Notes under the pieces: model-generated
Databases searched by the model: none
Seen by the model: the letters and a program-made list of their open reading frames with translations, nothing else
Told to the model about the DNA's origin: nothing
Program-made: the position numbers and the translations under genes
Source: Calothrix sp. NIES-2098
GTDB taxonomy: Bacteria; Cyanobacteriota; Cyanobacteriia; Cyanobacteriales; Nostocaceae
Reading direction: 5' to 3'
Assembly (NCBI GenBank): GCA_002368175.1
Contig: AP018172.1
Coordinates: 5,769,001-5,833,000 of the forward strand
Length of the DNA stretch: 64,000 bases
Shown: positions 9,571 to 17,650 of the stretch, piece after piece
Layout: each line of letters opens with the position of its first letter
Position numbering within the stretch: position 1 is the first letter of the stretch

Positions 9571-9844
9571 TACCGTTTCACTTTAAGATAGAGGTGGGGA
9601 GAAAGAATTAGAGATTCATCATGTGTATCGGGTATTTTGTGAAATCGTCAATTTCTCATACGAAGTTGCAATCAAAGATAATATCTGTCATTGCGACCGG
9701 AACGCAGTGAAGGGAAGCAATCTCATTAATTCCGATATATTACAACAGACTGCTACTTAGTATCAGTACTTTATGACGAAAGTCATAGTTTATTCATGAC
9801 TTTTGTCTGAATGATTATTTGAGAAAAATAGTTTTAATAATTAA
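9571..9844. other. Non-coding region with MITE-like repeat copy A and small hairpins
   Basis: No credible gene here. It contains copy A of a dispersed repeat (9657-9765), then two adjacent small hairpins: ATGAC-GAAA-GTCAT (about 9772-9785, a GNRA-type loop) and a bulged stem built on GAC-TTTT-GTC. An AT-rich stretch with TAATAAT (about 9834-9840) could be the -10 element for the RNA candidate that follows. Confidence 0.5.
9657..9765 (+). repeat. MITE-like dispersed repeat, copy A
   Basis: About 109 bases bounded by imperfect terminal inverted repeats (CGAAGTTGCAATC at the left, GACTGCTACTTAGTATCA at the right). The interior includes CATTGCGACCGGAACGCAG and GGGAAGCAATCTCATTAA. The same arrangement is found at 13188-13275 (shorter) and, inverted, at 59683-59793. 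No reading frame is present, so it must be moved in trans if mobile. Confidence 0.75.
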
Positions 9845-10037
9845 TAGGAGCTAAACGCAGCTACTACTTAATAGTGGGTCAGGACATTAAAAAGTAGTAG
9901 CTGTTCAATCCTCGGTTAAAGCTAGTTCACTCCTCGTGGCATATAGTTGTGTTCTATTCACAGCTATATAAGCAGAATCAACAATCATTTCTCATTAATA
10001 TCATTTAGAAGCTATTTGGCCGTAGCTTCTTTTTTTA
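9845..10037 (+). ncRNA. Candidate structured small RNA with own terminator
   Basis: Three successive hairpins stand in a gene-free stretch. Hairpin 1 has a perfect 12-bp stem (CAGCTACTACTT, 9858-9869, with 9892-9903). Hairpin 2 has an 11-bp stem with one G-U pair (ATATAGTTGTG, 9941-9951, with 9959-9969). Hairpin 3 (GAAGCTA/TAGCTTC, 10008-10029) is followed at once by a run of seven T. A possible -10 element TAATAAT lies just upstream. There is no open frame of note. This is what an independently transcribed bacterial sRNA of about 190 nt looks like. It might instead be a long 3' UTR of the exported protein gene ending at 9570. I could not match it to Yfr1, Yfr2 or 6S RNA by eye. Confidence 0.45.
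10008..10036 (+). terminator. Rho-independent terminator of the candidate sRNA
   Basis: A 7-bp perfect stem GAAGCTA/TAGCTTC with an 8-base loop, followed directly by seven T on the plus strand. Confidence 0.75.
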
Positions 10038-10166
10038 TACTCAATTTTCCTGTCTCCATCTGATTTTATTGATGAACTTATAGTAGTTACAAACTATTAG
10101 TCAAATATCAATAATTCATAGGGGCGCAAATCTTTGCACCCCTACCTCATATATTACTCGTCTTCT

Positions 10167-10712
10167 TTAATTAACTCCGCGAAGCTTGCGAGTATTGTCA
10201 ACTAAACTTTGAGCAAATTGATCGAATCTTTGGGAGAGCTTTTCATCTAGTAGCTTACCTTCAGGATTGAACGCCCCCCAAGCTTGTCCAATTGCAATTT
10301 GTTCGGGAATCACCCAACCATGTACCCAACGAATAATCAGCCGCAGTTCATTGAGGGCGTTGCTATTCGACTGTCCCCCCAACACGCTAATCATTCCTGT
10401 GACTTTTCCAGACAGTTCTTCAAAACTCAACAAATCTAGCGCATTTTTCAGCACACCACTCACGCCGCCATGATACTCAGGTGTAGCTAAAATTAAACCA
10501 TCGGCATGAGTTACTGTATCTCGTAAGCGTTGCACATCTGGGTATTCTGGGTATTCTTTGCCACCATTGCAAAATGGTAGCTGCATCTGCCGCAAATCGA
10601 GGATTTCTACTTCTGCTCCTAGTGCTTCTACCCTTTGTGCTGCTAGTTGTAAAGCAATCTGGGTATAGGAGTTGGATCTTAAGCTACCACCGATACCAAC
10701 AATTTTTACCAT
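10167..10712 (-). CDS. NADPH-dependent FMN reductase family protein
   Basis: A 181-residue flavodoxin-like protein. The N-terminal phosphate-binding loop GGSLRSNSYT (about residues 8-17) and the segment ATPEYHGGVSGVLKNALD (about 76-93) are hallmarks of the FMN_red family (SsuE/ArsH/chromate- and azo-reductase relatives). Such enzymes use NAD(P)H to reduce FMN or quinones in the cytoplasm. Residues around LGGQSNSNA form the second flavin-contact loop. It is a single gene, convergent with nothing nearby and separated from ftsH by about 440 bases. The physiological substrate cannot be told from the sequence. Confidence 0.88.
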   Translation of the reverse strand: MVKIVGIGGSLRSNSYTQIALQLAAQRVEALGAEVEILDLRQMQLPFCNGGKEYPEYPDVQRLRDTVTHADGLILATPEYHGGVSGVLKNALDLLSFEELSGKVTGMISVLGGQSNSNALNELRLIIRWVHGWVIPEQIAIGQAWGAFNPEGKLLDEKLSQRFDQFAQSLVDNTRKLRGVN

Positions 10713-11156
10713 AAATTCACCTACACAGTGGATAACAAAATTGAATAATTAGCTACTATCACTAAATTTTTTGAAAAACGGACTCATTACGATTATGTTT
10801 ATCTTAGCGATTTATTGCGTTATATGTCAAATTGCAATACTCAGGAGAATTTGATGATAAGTGAGTAAAACACAGCTAAGTCCGAATTTTGTCAGAATAG
10901 ATACTATGTATGCAACTTAATGAGCGATATAAGCATCAACCAATCCAGTAAGTAACTCAAAGTCAGTTTTCTAGGCCATTCCCCTGACAAATGGGAGCCT
11001 ATTCCTAAAACCTGATGAATACACACTGGGAAATGGTTTTGTGTGGAAGCTAAACTAGATGAGAAAACAATTATTTCCCGTTATTTCAATTTTTGTTAGA
11101 AGAATAGGCATAAAATCAGCGCTCAAGCTTTTGCCAGCAGGAAAAGGGTAATTATT
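10713..11156. other. Gene-free region upstream of ftsH
   Basis: No coding frame of interest. It must hold the promoter of the FMN reductase (minus) and of ftsH (plus). A bulged hairpin (AGGC...GCCT, about 10971-10999) could lie in the ftsH leader, which would make a long 5' UTR. No known riboswitch was recognised. Confidence 0.4.
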
Positions 11157-13037
11157 ATGACAGTTGTAGGTAAAAAAGCATTGAATAAACAGCGATCGGC
11201 AAAGCGTGTTCCTTGGACTGGCGCTTTAGCAGCCAGCTTAATCTTACTGCCAGGGATTTTAGCTGGCAATCCAGCCTTGGCACAAAAAGCAGAGCGCAAC
11301 TCCTTAAGCTATGGGGAGTTGATTAAAAAAACAGAAAAAGGTGAAGTGGCAAAAGTCGAGCTTGATGAAGCCGAACACATAGCAAAGGTCTTTTTAGTTG
11401 GTCAAAAAGAGCCAATACAAGTAAAACTTCTAGAGCAAAACCCAGAGTTAATTAATCGGCTCAAAGAGAAAAATGTCGATTTTGCCGAGGTTTCCTCTGC
11501 TAATAGTAGAGCCGCCGTTGGCTTATTGATTAACTTGATGTGGATTTTACCACTAGTAGCTTTAATGCTCTTGTTCCTGCGGCGCTCTACGAATGCTTCT
11601 AGCCAAGCGATGAATTTTGGTAAATCTCGCGCTCGTTTTCAAATGGAAGCGAAAACCGGGGTAAAATTTGACGATGTTGCAGGCGTAGAAGAAGCAAAAG
11701 AAGAACTGCAAGAAGTCGTCACTTTCTTGAAACAGCCAGAAAGATTTACTGCTGTAGGCGCGCGGATTCCTAAGGGAGTGCTGTTAATTGGCCCTCCTGG
11801 TACGGGTAAGACTTTACTAGCAAAAGCGATCGCAGGGGAAGCTGGCGTACCATTCTTTAGCATTTCCGGCTCAGAATTTGTGGAAATGTTTGTGGGTGTG
11901 GGTGCATCCCGCGTCCGTGACTTATTCAAAAAAGCCAAAGAAAATGCTCCTTGTCTGATATTCATCGATGAAATTGACGCTGTAGGTAGACAAAGAGGTG
12001 CAGGAATTGGTGGCGGTAACGACGAAAGAGAGCAAACTCTAAATCAGTTGCTCACGGAAATGGATGGTTTTGAAGGTAACACTGGCATCATTATTATTGC
12101 TGCCACAAACCGTCCTGATGTACTTGATGCAGCCTTACTTCGTCCCGGACGCTTCGACCGCCAGGTAATTGTTGATGCACCGGATCTAAAAGGGCGCTTG
12201 GATATTTTAAAAGTTCACGCTCGGAATAAGAAAATCGATCCTAGCGTATCTCTAGATGCGATCGCACGCCGCACACCTGGATTTACAGGCGCAGATTTAG
12301 CAAACTTACTTAACGAAGCAGCAATTCTCACCGCCAGACGCCGCAAAGAAGCGATTACCATCCTCGAAATTGATGATGCGGTAGATCGGGTAGTCGCAGG
12401 AATGGAAGGAACCGCTTTAGTAGATAGTAAGAGCAAGCGGTTAATTGCTTACCACGAAGTTGGACACGCCTTAGTTGGAACCTTAATTAAAGACCACGAT
12501 CCCGTACAGAAAGTCACGCTTATTCCTCGCGGACAAGCGCTGGGATTAACTTGGTTCACTCCCAACGAAGAACAAGGTTTAATTTCTCGTTCCCAACTCA
12601 AAGCCAGAATTACCTCTATTTTGGGTGGTCGCGCTGCTGAGGAAGTTGTTTTTGGTAAGCCAGAAGTAACTACTGGTGCTGGAGATGACCTGCAAAAAGT
12701 CACAAATTTAGCACGACAAATGGTAACTAAGTTTGGGATGTCCACTTTAGGCCCGTTATCTTTAGAAAATCAGAGTGGAGAAGTCTTTTTAGGTCGCGAT
12801 TGGATGAATAAATCAGAGTATTCTGAAGAAATTGCTGCCAAAATTGATGCTCAAGTCCGAGAAATTATCAGCAGTTCCTACCAAACTGCAAAATCAATAT
12901 TGGAACAAAACCGCGTAGCTTTAGAACGCCTTGTAGATTTATTATCAGATCAAGAGACAATTGAAGGTGAACTATTCCGCAAAATTGTTGCCGAACACGC
13001 TCAAGTAGCTGATGAGAAAATAGCTGTGTCTCATTAG
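11157..13037 (+). CDS. ftsH: ATP-dependent zinc metalloprotease FtsH
   Basis: A 626-residue membrane AAA+ protease. Two membrane helices (about 19-43 and 120-142) enclose a small periplasmic or lumenal domain. Walker A is GPPGTGKT (212-219), Walker B is FIDEID, the second region of homology is ATNRPDVLDAALLRPGRFDR, and the zinc site is HEVGH (His 433, Glu 434, His 437) with a downstream Asp ligand expected after TTGAGDD. FtsH extracts and degrades membrane and soluble proteins; in cyanobacteria, which have several paralogues, this includes damaged photosystem subunits. Which paralogue this is cannot be fixed by eye. GGAAAAGGG precedes the ATG. A clear intrinsic terminator follows at 13114-13151. 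Confidence 0.97.
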   Translation: MTVVGKKALNKQRSAKRVPWTGALAASLILLPGILAGNPALAQKAERNSLSYGELIKKTEKGEVAKVELDEAEHIAKVFLVGQKEPIQVKLLEQNPELINRLKEKNVDFAEVSSANSRAAVGLLINLMWILPLVALMLLFLRRSTNASSQAMNFGKSRARFQMEAKTGVKFDDVAGVEEAKEELQEVVTFLKQPERFTAVGARIPKGVLLIGPPGTGKTLLAKAIAGEAGVPFFSISGSEFVEMFVGVGASRVRDLFKKAKENAPCLIFIDEIDAVGRQRGAGIGGGNDEREQTLNQLLTEMDGFEGNTGIIIIAATNRPDVLDAALLRPGRFDRQVIVDAPDLKGRLDILKVHARNKKIDPSVSLDAIARRTPGFTGADLANLLNEAAILTARRRKEAITILEIDDAVDRVVAGMEGTALVDSKSKRLIAYHEVGHALVGTLIKDHDPVQKVTLIPRGQALGLTWFTPNEEQGLISRSQLKARITSILGGRAAEEVVFGKPEVTTGAGDDLQKVTNLARQMVTKFGMSTLGPLSLENQSGEVFLGRDWMNKSEYSEEIAAKIDAQVREIISSSYQTAKSILEQNRVALERLVDLLSDQETIEGELFRKIVAEHAQVADEKIAVSH

Positions 13038-13113
13038 TACTGAAGCCAGGAGTTGTTATTATATTAACTACTGGCTAGATTAAATCAACGAGTAATTAAT
13101 TATCCTCTTGTTC

Positions 13114-13151
13114 CCTTGTCATTTTTCATAAATGGCAAGGAAATTTTTTTT
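13114..13151 (+). terminator. Rho-independent terminator of ftsH
   Basis: A 9-bp stem with one G-T pair (CCTTGTCAT at 13114-13122 with ATGGCAAGG ending at 13140), then AAA and eight T. Confidence 0.8.
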
Positions 13152-13187
13152 CTTGAGCCTACCTTCTGCAATCTACCTTTCTCCAGT

Positions 13188-13275
13188 CATACCAAGTTGC
13201 AATCAAAGATAGTATCTGTCATTACCACCTAAGGAAGCAATCTCATTAATTGTGATGTACTACAACTTAGTATAA
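13188..13275 (+). repeat. MITE-like dispersed repeat, copy B (internally shortened)
   Basis: It starts with CATACCAAGTTGCAATCAAAGAT and ends with CAACTTAGTATA, matching the ends of copies A and C, but lacks the central CGGAACGCAG segment and part of the right end. Confidence 0.65.
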
Positions 13276-13356
13276 GTTCTAGATTTTTACTCAATTTCAG
13301 AAATTCATTGTTCAGCCAGTGTAGGAATTACTGTCTAGTTCCTAAATTCCTATTTT

Positions 13357-13614
13357 ATGAATTGTTGGACTTCACTATTTCGCCCATGTTTAATCGCAAC
13401 TTTATTAAGTGTAGCTATTGCTCAAGATACTGTTGCTACATCATGCATCTCACCAAATAATTGTAATTATGCTGCTTATCAAGGTGAGAAAAGTTACCGT
13501 GAATACGATCGCGGTGAGCATCCTTATAGAACAGGTATTACAATTATGCTCATAACTTTTATTACGACAAAAATAGCTAAATCTGCATTAAAGTCGTGGC
13601 TGCTTAAACCCTAA
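13357..13614 (+). CDS. Possible small exported protein
   Basis: An 85-residue frame whose N-terminus looks like a short signal peptide (hydrophobic core LIATLLSVAIA, then QDTVATSC). Two nearby Cys (TSCISPNNC) follow, and the C-terminal third is again hydrophobic (GITIMLITFIT). There is no good ribosome-binding site before the ATG, and I do not recognise the family. The C-terminal part may be frame-shifted relative to a longer ancestor. Treat as tentative. Confidence 0.35.
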   Translation: MNCWTSLFRPCLIATLLSVAIAQDTVATSCISPNNCNYAAYQGEKSYREYDRGEHPYRTGITIMLITFITTKIAKSALKSWLLKP

Positions 13615-13839
13615 AATACAGCATAATTCATAATTATCACAGGCTTTATACTTAGGTTTAGCACTAGACAACTCTACAGAATATCAAGATATTTACTCAA
13701 GTTATTCTACTAAGTCAATTTGAATAAGTATTTAATTATCAATTAATCAGATGATCGTTTACCAGGCGTAGATAAACCCCACGACAAAAGAAGTAAATAT
13801 AGCTGGAAGAGTCATACATTATTTTCCTTGGTTTCCAAG
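13615..13839 (+). other. Gene-free stretch leading to an orphan terminator; possible sRNA
   Basis: No coding frame is seen. From about 13730 the sequence has small stems (GTTTA...TAAAC and CTTGG-TTTC-CAAG) and then runs into a strong terminator at 13840-13880. This could be a small RNA or the 3' UTR of the short frame ending at 13614. Confidence 0.3.
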
Positions 13840-13880
13840 CTCCAGATTAGCTGATGGTTAATCTGGAGTTTTTATTTTTT
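13840..13880 (+). terminator. Strong rho-independent terminator without an adjacent gene
   Basis: A perfect 10-bp stem CTCCAGATTA/TAATCTGGAG followed by TTTTTATTTTTT. The closest upstream coding frame on this strand ends 225 bases away. Confidence 0.8.
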
Positions 13881-13982
13881 GATACCGAGAATCTTGCGAT
13901 GATGCTCTAATGCTGACTTTGATACCAATTCTATGTGAGGCTACACATTCATATAATTGAAAAATAGCTCGACATAAGTCGA

Positions 13983-14243
13983 TGAGTATCTTACACTTTC
14001 CCCGCAAGGGGGCTGAAACTTGAAGATGGACGGGAGATATCAGACGTTACGGACAGTTTCTACAATCACTTTCCCCGCAAGGGAACTGAAACTTTACGCT
14101 TAGTTTGTTCGCGTTTTTGACTGCCAGCCCAAGGTTTCCACCATTACTTTCCCCGCAAGAGGACTAAAACTCTTGAAGGTGATCGCTTGTACCTTGTCTT
14201 CCCAGGGTTTGCATAACCACTTTCCCCGCAAGGGGACTAAAAA
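13983..14243 (+). CRISPR. Short orphan CRISPR array: four 37-bp repeats, three spacers
   Basis: Four copies of a repeat whose conserved 24-base core CTTTCCCCGCAAGGGGACTGAAAC (allowing substitutions) starts at 13996, 14069, 14147 and 14220. The full repeat is 37 bases, beginning GTTTC/GTTTG about 13 bases earlier: 14056-14092, 14134-14170 and 14207-14243 are good copies, while 13983-14019 keeps only the 3' core. Spacers are 14020-14055 (36), 14093-14133 (41) and 14171-14206 (36 bases), all different. CCCC-GCAA-GGGG forms the usual repeat hairpin and the plus-strand repeat end (CTGAAAC) resembles cyanobacterial crRNA tags. The first repeat is degenerate at its 5' half and the last at its 3' end. 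No cas gene is within the window, so the array is an orphan or a decaying relic. Confidence 0.85.
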
Positions 14244-14291
14244 ATGGGTTTGACCTTGCGCTTTTCGCTAGTCTTATCCCAGTAATTTTTT

Positions 14292-14333
14292 AAAAAGTGC
14301 GATCGCTTCGAGAATTTAGGGAAAAGCGATCGC
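14292..14333 (-). terminator. Intrinsic terminator whose stem is two HIP1 sites
   Basis: Two inverted copies of GCGATCGCTT (14299-14308 and 14324-14333) form a 10-bp stem; read on the minus strand it is followed by CACTTTTT. It lies just beyond the stop of the minus-strand secreted protein gene at 14375. Confidence 0.6.
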
Positions 14334-14374
14334 GTAAAATAAATAAGTTCGTAGCTAACTACAAACTCATCAAA

Positions 14375-14749
14375 TTACCTCAAGTTTGCACAACTTTTTG
14401 GTGGTAAAGGCTGAGGATTTAAAGCACTAATAACTCCAGGATTACCTACAGCAGTTGAATTTAATTGAGAATTTAATTTAGGAGTTGGAGCCGGATCGTC
14501 TTGCTTGGGGCCGATAGCTAAAATACCTCTGTCTCGTCCCAAAATTTCTGATTGGGAATGGGGACGGGGTGGAAATCCCGGAACGCGCGTTCCGCACCAA
14601 TCGTCTGGATCGGAATTACCAACACCAGAAATACCATTTAATTGAATTGCATGAGGTAAAATTGGTTGCGATCCAGCGAAAGCAGGACTAACTGCATTGA
14701 TACTTAAAAATGTACCTATTACCGCCAAAGTTAAAGAAGGTTTCAACAT
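14375..14749 (-). CDS. Small secreted protein with NPQPLPP C-terminal motif
   Basis: A 124-residue product when started at the ATG at 14747-14749, which has GGAG seven to eight bases upstream; a longer upstream start lacks such a site. Residues 1-26 are a signal peptide ending SPAFAG. The mature chain is Pro-rich, with two Cys (WCGT and SCAN) and a C-terminal LNPQPLPPKS motif; LNPQPLPP-type motifs occur in many small bacterial exported proteins of unknown role. It is first of three minus-strand genes for small secreted proteins (14.4-16.3 kb), each apparently with its own transcription unit, since terminators follow. Confidence 0.6.
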   Translation of the reverse strand: MLKPSLTLAVIGTFLSINAVSPAFAGSQPILPHAIQLNGISGVGNSDPDDWCGTRVPGFPPRPHSQSEILGRDRGILAIGPKQDDPAPTPKLNSQLNSTAVGNPGVISALNPQPLPPKSCANLR

Positions 14750-14842
14750 AAATACTCCATCATTAACTATCTTTGAGTTTTCTACCTTCATTAACTACAT
14801 AGGTATGACAGAGGTAGTTTATGCATGAAGATAAAATTGTTC

Positions 14843-14889
14843 AAAAAAAACCACAGATATTCATCGGTGTCCGGTGTTTATCTGTGGTT
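14843..14889 (-). terminator. Rho-independent terminator of the 14913-15389 gene
   Basis: An 11-bp perfect stem AACCACAGATA/TATCTGTGGTT, followed on the minus strand by a run of about eight T (A's at 14843-14850 on the plus strand). Confidence 0.85.
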
Positions 14890-14912
14890 AGCAGTCATCA
14901 ATCAATTAAGAT

Positions 14913-15389
14913 TTATCTATTTGGGGTGATGAGAGATTTTGGTAACTCTACAGGAACTCTCACCTTTGTAGATTTTTGAAAGTAGTCGCGAGAATAATAA
15001 TTTTGCCGACCACTGTTATCTAAAAATTGAGTGAAGCTTTGCAACATGATTTGAGAGCCAGCATGGTCTAAGGTTAATAAGGTGTTAGAAAAACCTTTGT
15101 TGTAGTTGGCTGTTGCATAAGTGTGATTAGTATCTTGCACGTTAAGTCCATAGGTTGTTACTGGTGCAGTTCCCCAATCACAATCTGTAGGATGACATTT
15201 ACCAAACACTTGAATATTTAATTTATTACTACCTGCTGAAGTAATGACTACGCGAGTTACGCCACGAGTGTTACTATCTTTATTGACCCAAGTACCAACA
15301 AAATCAGCAGGTGCAGCCAAGGTTGGGCTAACTAAAGCAGCAGCTAAACTTACACTAGAAACAGCGATCGCTAAAGAACGTTTGAACAT
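14913..15389 (-). CDS. Small secreted protein, lipocalin-like fold suspected
   Basis: 158 residues with a standard signal peptide (MFKRSLAIAVSS... ending TLAAPA, cleavage near residue 26). The mature part begins DFVGTWVNKD, contains GVTRVVIT and a conserved-looking GKCHPTDCDWG block with two Cys, and ends in a Lys/Pro-rich tail. The GTW start and alternating strands suggest a small beta-barrel, and the GKCHPTDCDWG block occurs in other bacterial secreted proteins, but no function is known to me. It has its own strong terminator. Three copies of an ATCGGCG-type short repeat lie upstream at about 15478-15505. Confidence 0.6.
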   Translation of the reverse strand: MFKRSLAIAVSSVSLAAALVSPTLAAPADFVGTWVNKDSNTRGVTRVVITSAGSNKLNIQVFGKCHPTDCDWGTAPVTTYGLNVQDTNHTYATANYNKGFSNTLLTLDHAGSQIMLQSFTQFLDNSGRQNYYSRDYFQKSTKVRVPVELPKSLITPNR

Positions 15390-15473
15390 TTTACTAGTAC
15401 TCCATTATTAGTAATTGTGTTTTGGTTTATCGATAAGACAACCCTTAATACTTGTCAGCAATATCTCAGAAAT

Positions 15474-15505
15474 ATATCGGCGTTTATCGGCGTACATCGG
15501 CGGTT
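15474..15505. repeat. Three tandem 10-base ATCGGCG repeats
   Basis: ATCGGCGTTT, ATCGGCGTAC and ATCGGCGGTT follow one another between two secreted-protein genes. Similar TTGGCG-type runs appear at about 40250-40275. Confidence 0.55.
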
Positions 15506-15518
15506 AAAATTTCTTTTA

Positions 15519-16310
15519 TTACCGCCACTTTTCACTCCAAGCACCTGTGACATCAATACCACCACCAGCAGGAGTTAACTTCAAAGAACCCCAACCAAAT
15601 GTGTTACAAATTGGGCCGAAACCATTCCCACAAATATCGCCTGCACCATAACCATTGAACGAACGAGTACCGATGTGGGAATAAGTAGAACCTCCCCAAT
15701 TACCGTTACCAAACCAAGTTGTATTTTTTGGCCCTACACGGAGAACACAACGCAAACCTTCACCTTTGCGAGTTCCATTTAGATCGGAAACTTTGTATTC
15801 ATCAAAATAGCCACCACAAGTTCTAGGTCTAGGTAAAGGCTGATAGTTAGTAGCATTGACTAATTGCCATTGTTCATTCCATGCACCCGTAACACGAATT
15901 GTTGCAGGATTAAGGATTTGTATCCTCAGATTTCCAGGAAAATTATTGTTAATATCTTCACCGTTTCCGTGAATATCTGAGGCAAAACCAACTAAGTTAG
16001 AACCTCGGTAAATCGCTTGTCCTACGTGGCGATAGGTAGCACCACCCCAATTACCTTCGCCGTACCACGCTAATTTAGGAATCGTCGTTCCTGGTCTACC
16101 TTCGCTGAATTTGACGCAACGGATACCTTGACCTTGACGGTTATCTAAAGGTTTAACAATATATGTTCGAGTATGGGGGCCACAACTAAAGCTTGGTAGT
16201 TGAGCGAGATGTATATTTTGTGATATAGGTATTTGAGCAAAAGCACTGCTTACAGTAGATAGGGCTACCATACTACCAAGTGCTAAAGATTTCATTGAAA
16301 GTCGCAACAT
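15519..16310 (-). CDS. Secreted protein with two tandem Cys-rich repeats
   Basis: A 263-residue product from the ATG at 16308-16310, which starts directly before a typical signal peptide (MLRLSMKSLALGS..., cleavage after about residue 26); a start 12 codons earlier is less likely. The mature protein is an internal duplication: each half has a Cys followed by a Tyr-rich strand, then G-x-G-I/L-R-C-V, then W(Y/F)G-x-GNWGG-(A/S)TY-x-H-(V/I)G, and ends VTGAW-x-E-x-W. The symmetry predicts two equal beta-rich domains. The second half has two additional Cys (GDICGNGFGPIC). Function unknown; divergent from a sigma-factor gene only about 80 bases away. Confidence 0.65.
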   Translation of the reverse strand: MLRLSMKSLALGSMVALSTVSSAFAQIPISQNIHLAQLPSFSCGPHTRTYIVKPLDNRQGQGIRCVKFSEGRPGTTIPKLAWYGEGNWGGATYRHVGQAIYRGSNLVGFASDIHGNGEDINNNFPGNLRIQILNPATIRVTGAWNEQWQLVNATNYQPLPRPRTCGGYFDEYKVSDLNGTRKGEGLRCVLRVGPKNTTWFGNGNWGGSTYSHIGTRSFNGYGAGDICGNGFGPICNTFGWGSLKLTPAGGGIDVTGAWSEKWR

Positions 16311-16391
16311 GATTCTCGTTTGGTGTAGTAAAGTTTGTGGAGGCACTCTTAAACGCCTTCACTACTTCTCTAGGTAGGCTTCGAGTTTTTT

Positions 16392-17567
16392 ATGCACCCT
16401 CGCCAAAGCATCATTGAAATTTTTTCAACTTTTGTGCAATTCGATGCCGATCGCTTCAGTCATTGGGCGACAGAATCAAGATTGCGTAGTAGTATGCAAG
16501 GTTGTGTCAAACGCACACCGCAAGAAACTTCTGAGTTCTTTTGGTCGCTTTATTGGTATAAGTTTTGGCAGCTTCCTGAATCTCAATTTTTGGCGAAGCA
16601 ACATCTAACTGCTTACTTGCAAGAATCCTGCTATTGGGTATCCCAAAAAACTGTGAATGGTTTCGCCAGTACTCAGTATCAATTATCAGACTGTTTTCAG
16701 ATAGCGATCGCGCAGATCGATCGCGTCCTCAAAGGTTTCAACCCCAGTCAAGGTCATACGCTGAAAAACTACGCCGGCCCCATCTTTGCAAGTGCAATCC
16801 GCGAAACTTTGCGCCAGCGTCACGAAGTTGATATCTGTACAGATTGGGGACTGTTACGTAAAGTCTCGCAAAAGCGATTGCAGGAGGCTTTGCAAAATGC
16901 TGGTTTATCTAAAGAAGATATTCATGCTTATATCCTTGCTTGGAATTGTTTTAAAACCTTTTATGTTCCCACTCAAGTCGGGACTTCGCGCAAGCTGACT
17001 CGACCAGACGACCAAACATGGGAAGCGATCGCCAAAGCTTATACTTCTCAAAGTAACCAGCAAATAGCCATCCCAACCCTTGAGAAGTGGTTGCTAACTA
17101 CAGCCAAAGCCACTCGCAAATATCTTTATCCCACTCCGGAATCTCTCAATATTACCCAAGGCAGTGATGATTCCTGGGAACTATTAGATAATCTCCCAGG
17201 TAATCAACAACCATCCTTAATTCAGGAAATTATTACCCAAGAAGAAGAACAAACTAGAACTTCTCAACAAACTGAAATTAATCAGGTTTTAGTTGCGGCG
17301 ATCGCTCAATTAGAACCAGAGGTACAACAGATTGTACAACTGTACTATGCTCGTGGACTCAATCAGGATAAAATCGCCAAACAGCTAGAAATCAAGCAGT
17401 ATACTGTATCGCGGCGATTGACAAAAGCCAGGGAAAATTTGCTGAAATCTTTAGCTAATTGGAGTCGAGACACCCTGCATATTTCCATCACTCCAGATCT
17501 ACTCAAAAGTATGAGTACAGTAATGGAAGAGTGGCTGCAAAGTTACTACGGTGTACCTCCTCAATAA
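16392..17567 (+). CDS. Sigma-70-family RNA polymerase sigma factor, divergent type
   Basis: A 391-residue protein. The last 90 residues contain a sigma region-4-like helix-turn-helix: LEPEVQQIVQLYYARGLNQDKIAKQLEIKQYTVSRRLTKAR, split over two helices with the recognition helix KQYTVSRRLTKA. The N-terminal 300 residues are diverged and I see no clear region 2 -10 recognition motif. In cyanobacteria this type of sigma-like gene is typically followed by a DUF1822 gene, as here (83 bases downstream). That pairing suggests DUF1822 as a functional partner, perhaps an anti-sigma or effector. The gene is divergent from the duplicated secreted protein, a plausible regulatory target. Confidence 0.75.
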   Translation: MHPRQSIIEIFSTFVQFDADRFSHWATESRLRSSMQGCVKRTPQETSEFFWSLYWYKFWQLPESQFLAKQHLTAYLQESCYWVSQKTVNGFASTQYQLSDCFQIAIAQIDRVLKGFNPSQGHTLKNYAGPIFASAIRETLRQRHEVDICTDWGLLRKVSQKRLQEALQNAGLSKEDIHAYILAWNCFKTFYVPTQVGTSRKLTRPDDQTWEAIAKAYTSQSNQQIAIPTLEKWLLTTAKATRKYLYPTPESLNITQGSDDSWELLDNLPGNQQPSLIQEIITQEEEQTRTSQQTEINQVLVAAIAQLEPEVQQIVQLYYARGLNQDKIAKQLEIKQYTVSRRLTKARENLLKSLANWSRDTLHISITPDLLKSMSTVMEEWLQSYYGVPPQ

Positions 17568-17588
17568 CTGAGACGCGGGGACGCAAAG

Positions 17589-17634
17589 AAATGACAAATC
17601 ACAAATGACCAATGACTAATGACAAATGACAAAT
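17589..17634 (+). repeat. Tandem heptanucleotide repeat (ATGACNA type), copy 1
   Basis: About six runs of ATGACAA/ATGACCA/ATGACTA lie between the sigma factor and DUF1822 genes, as known for short tandemly repeated repetitive sequences of heterocystous cyanobacteria. Confidence 0.8.
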
Positions 17635-17650
17635 TTCTGGAGGAACCGCC

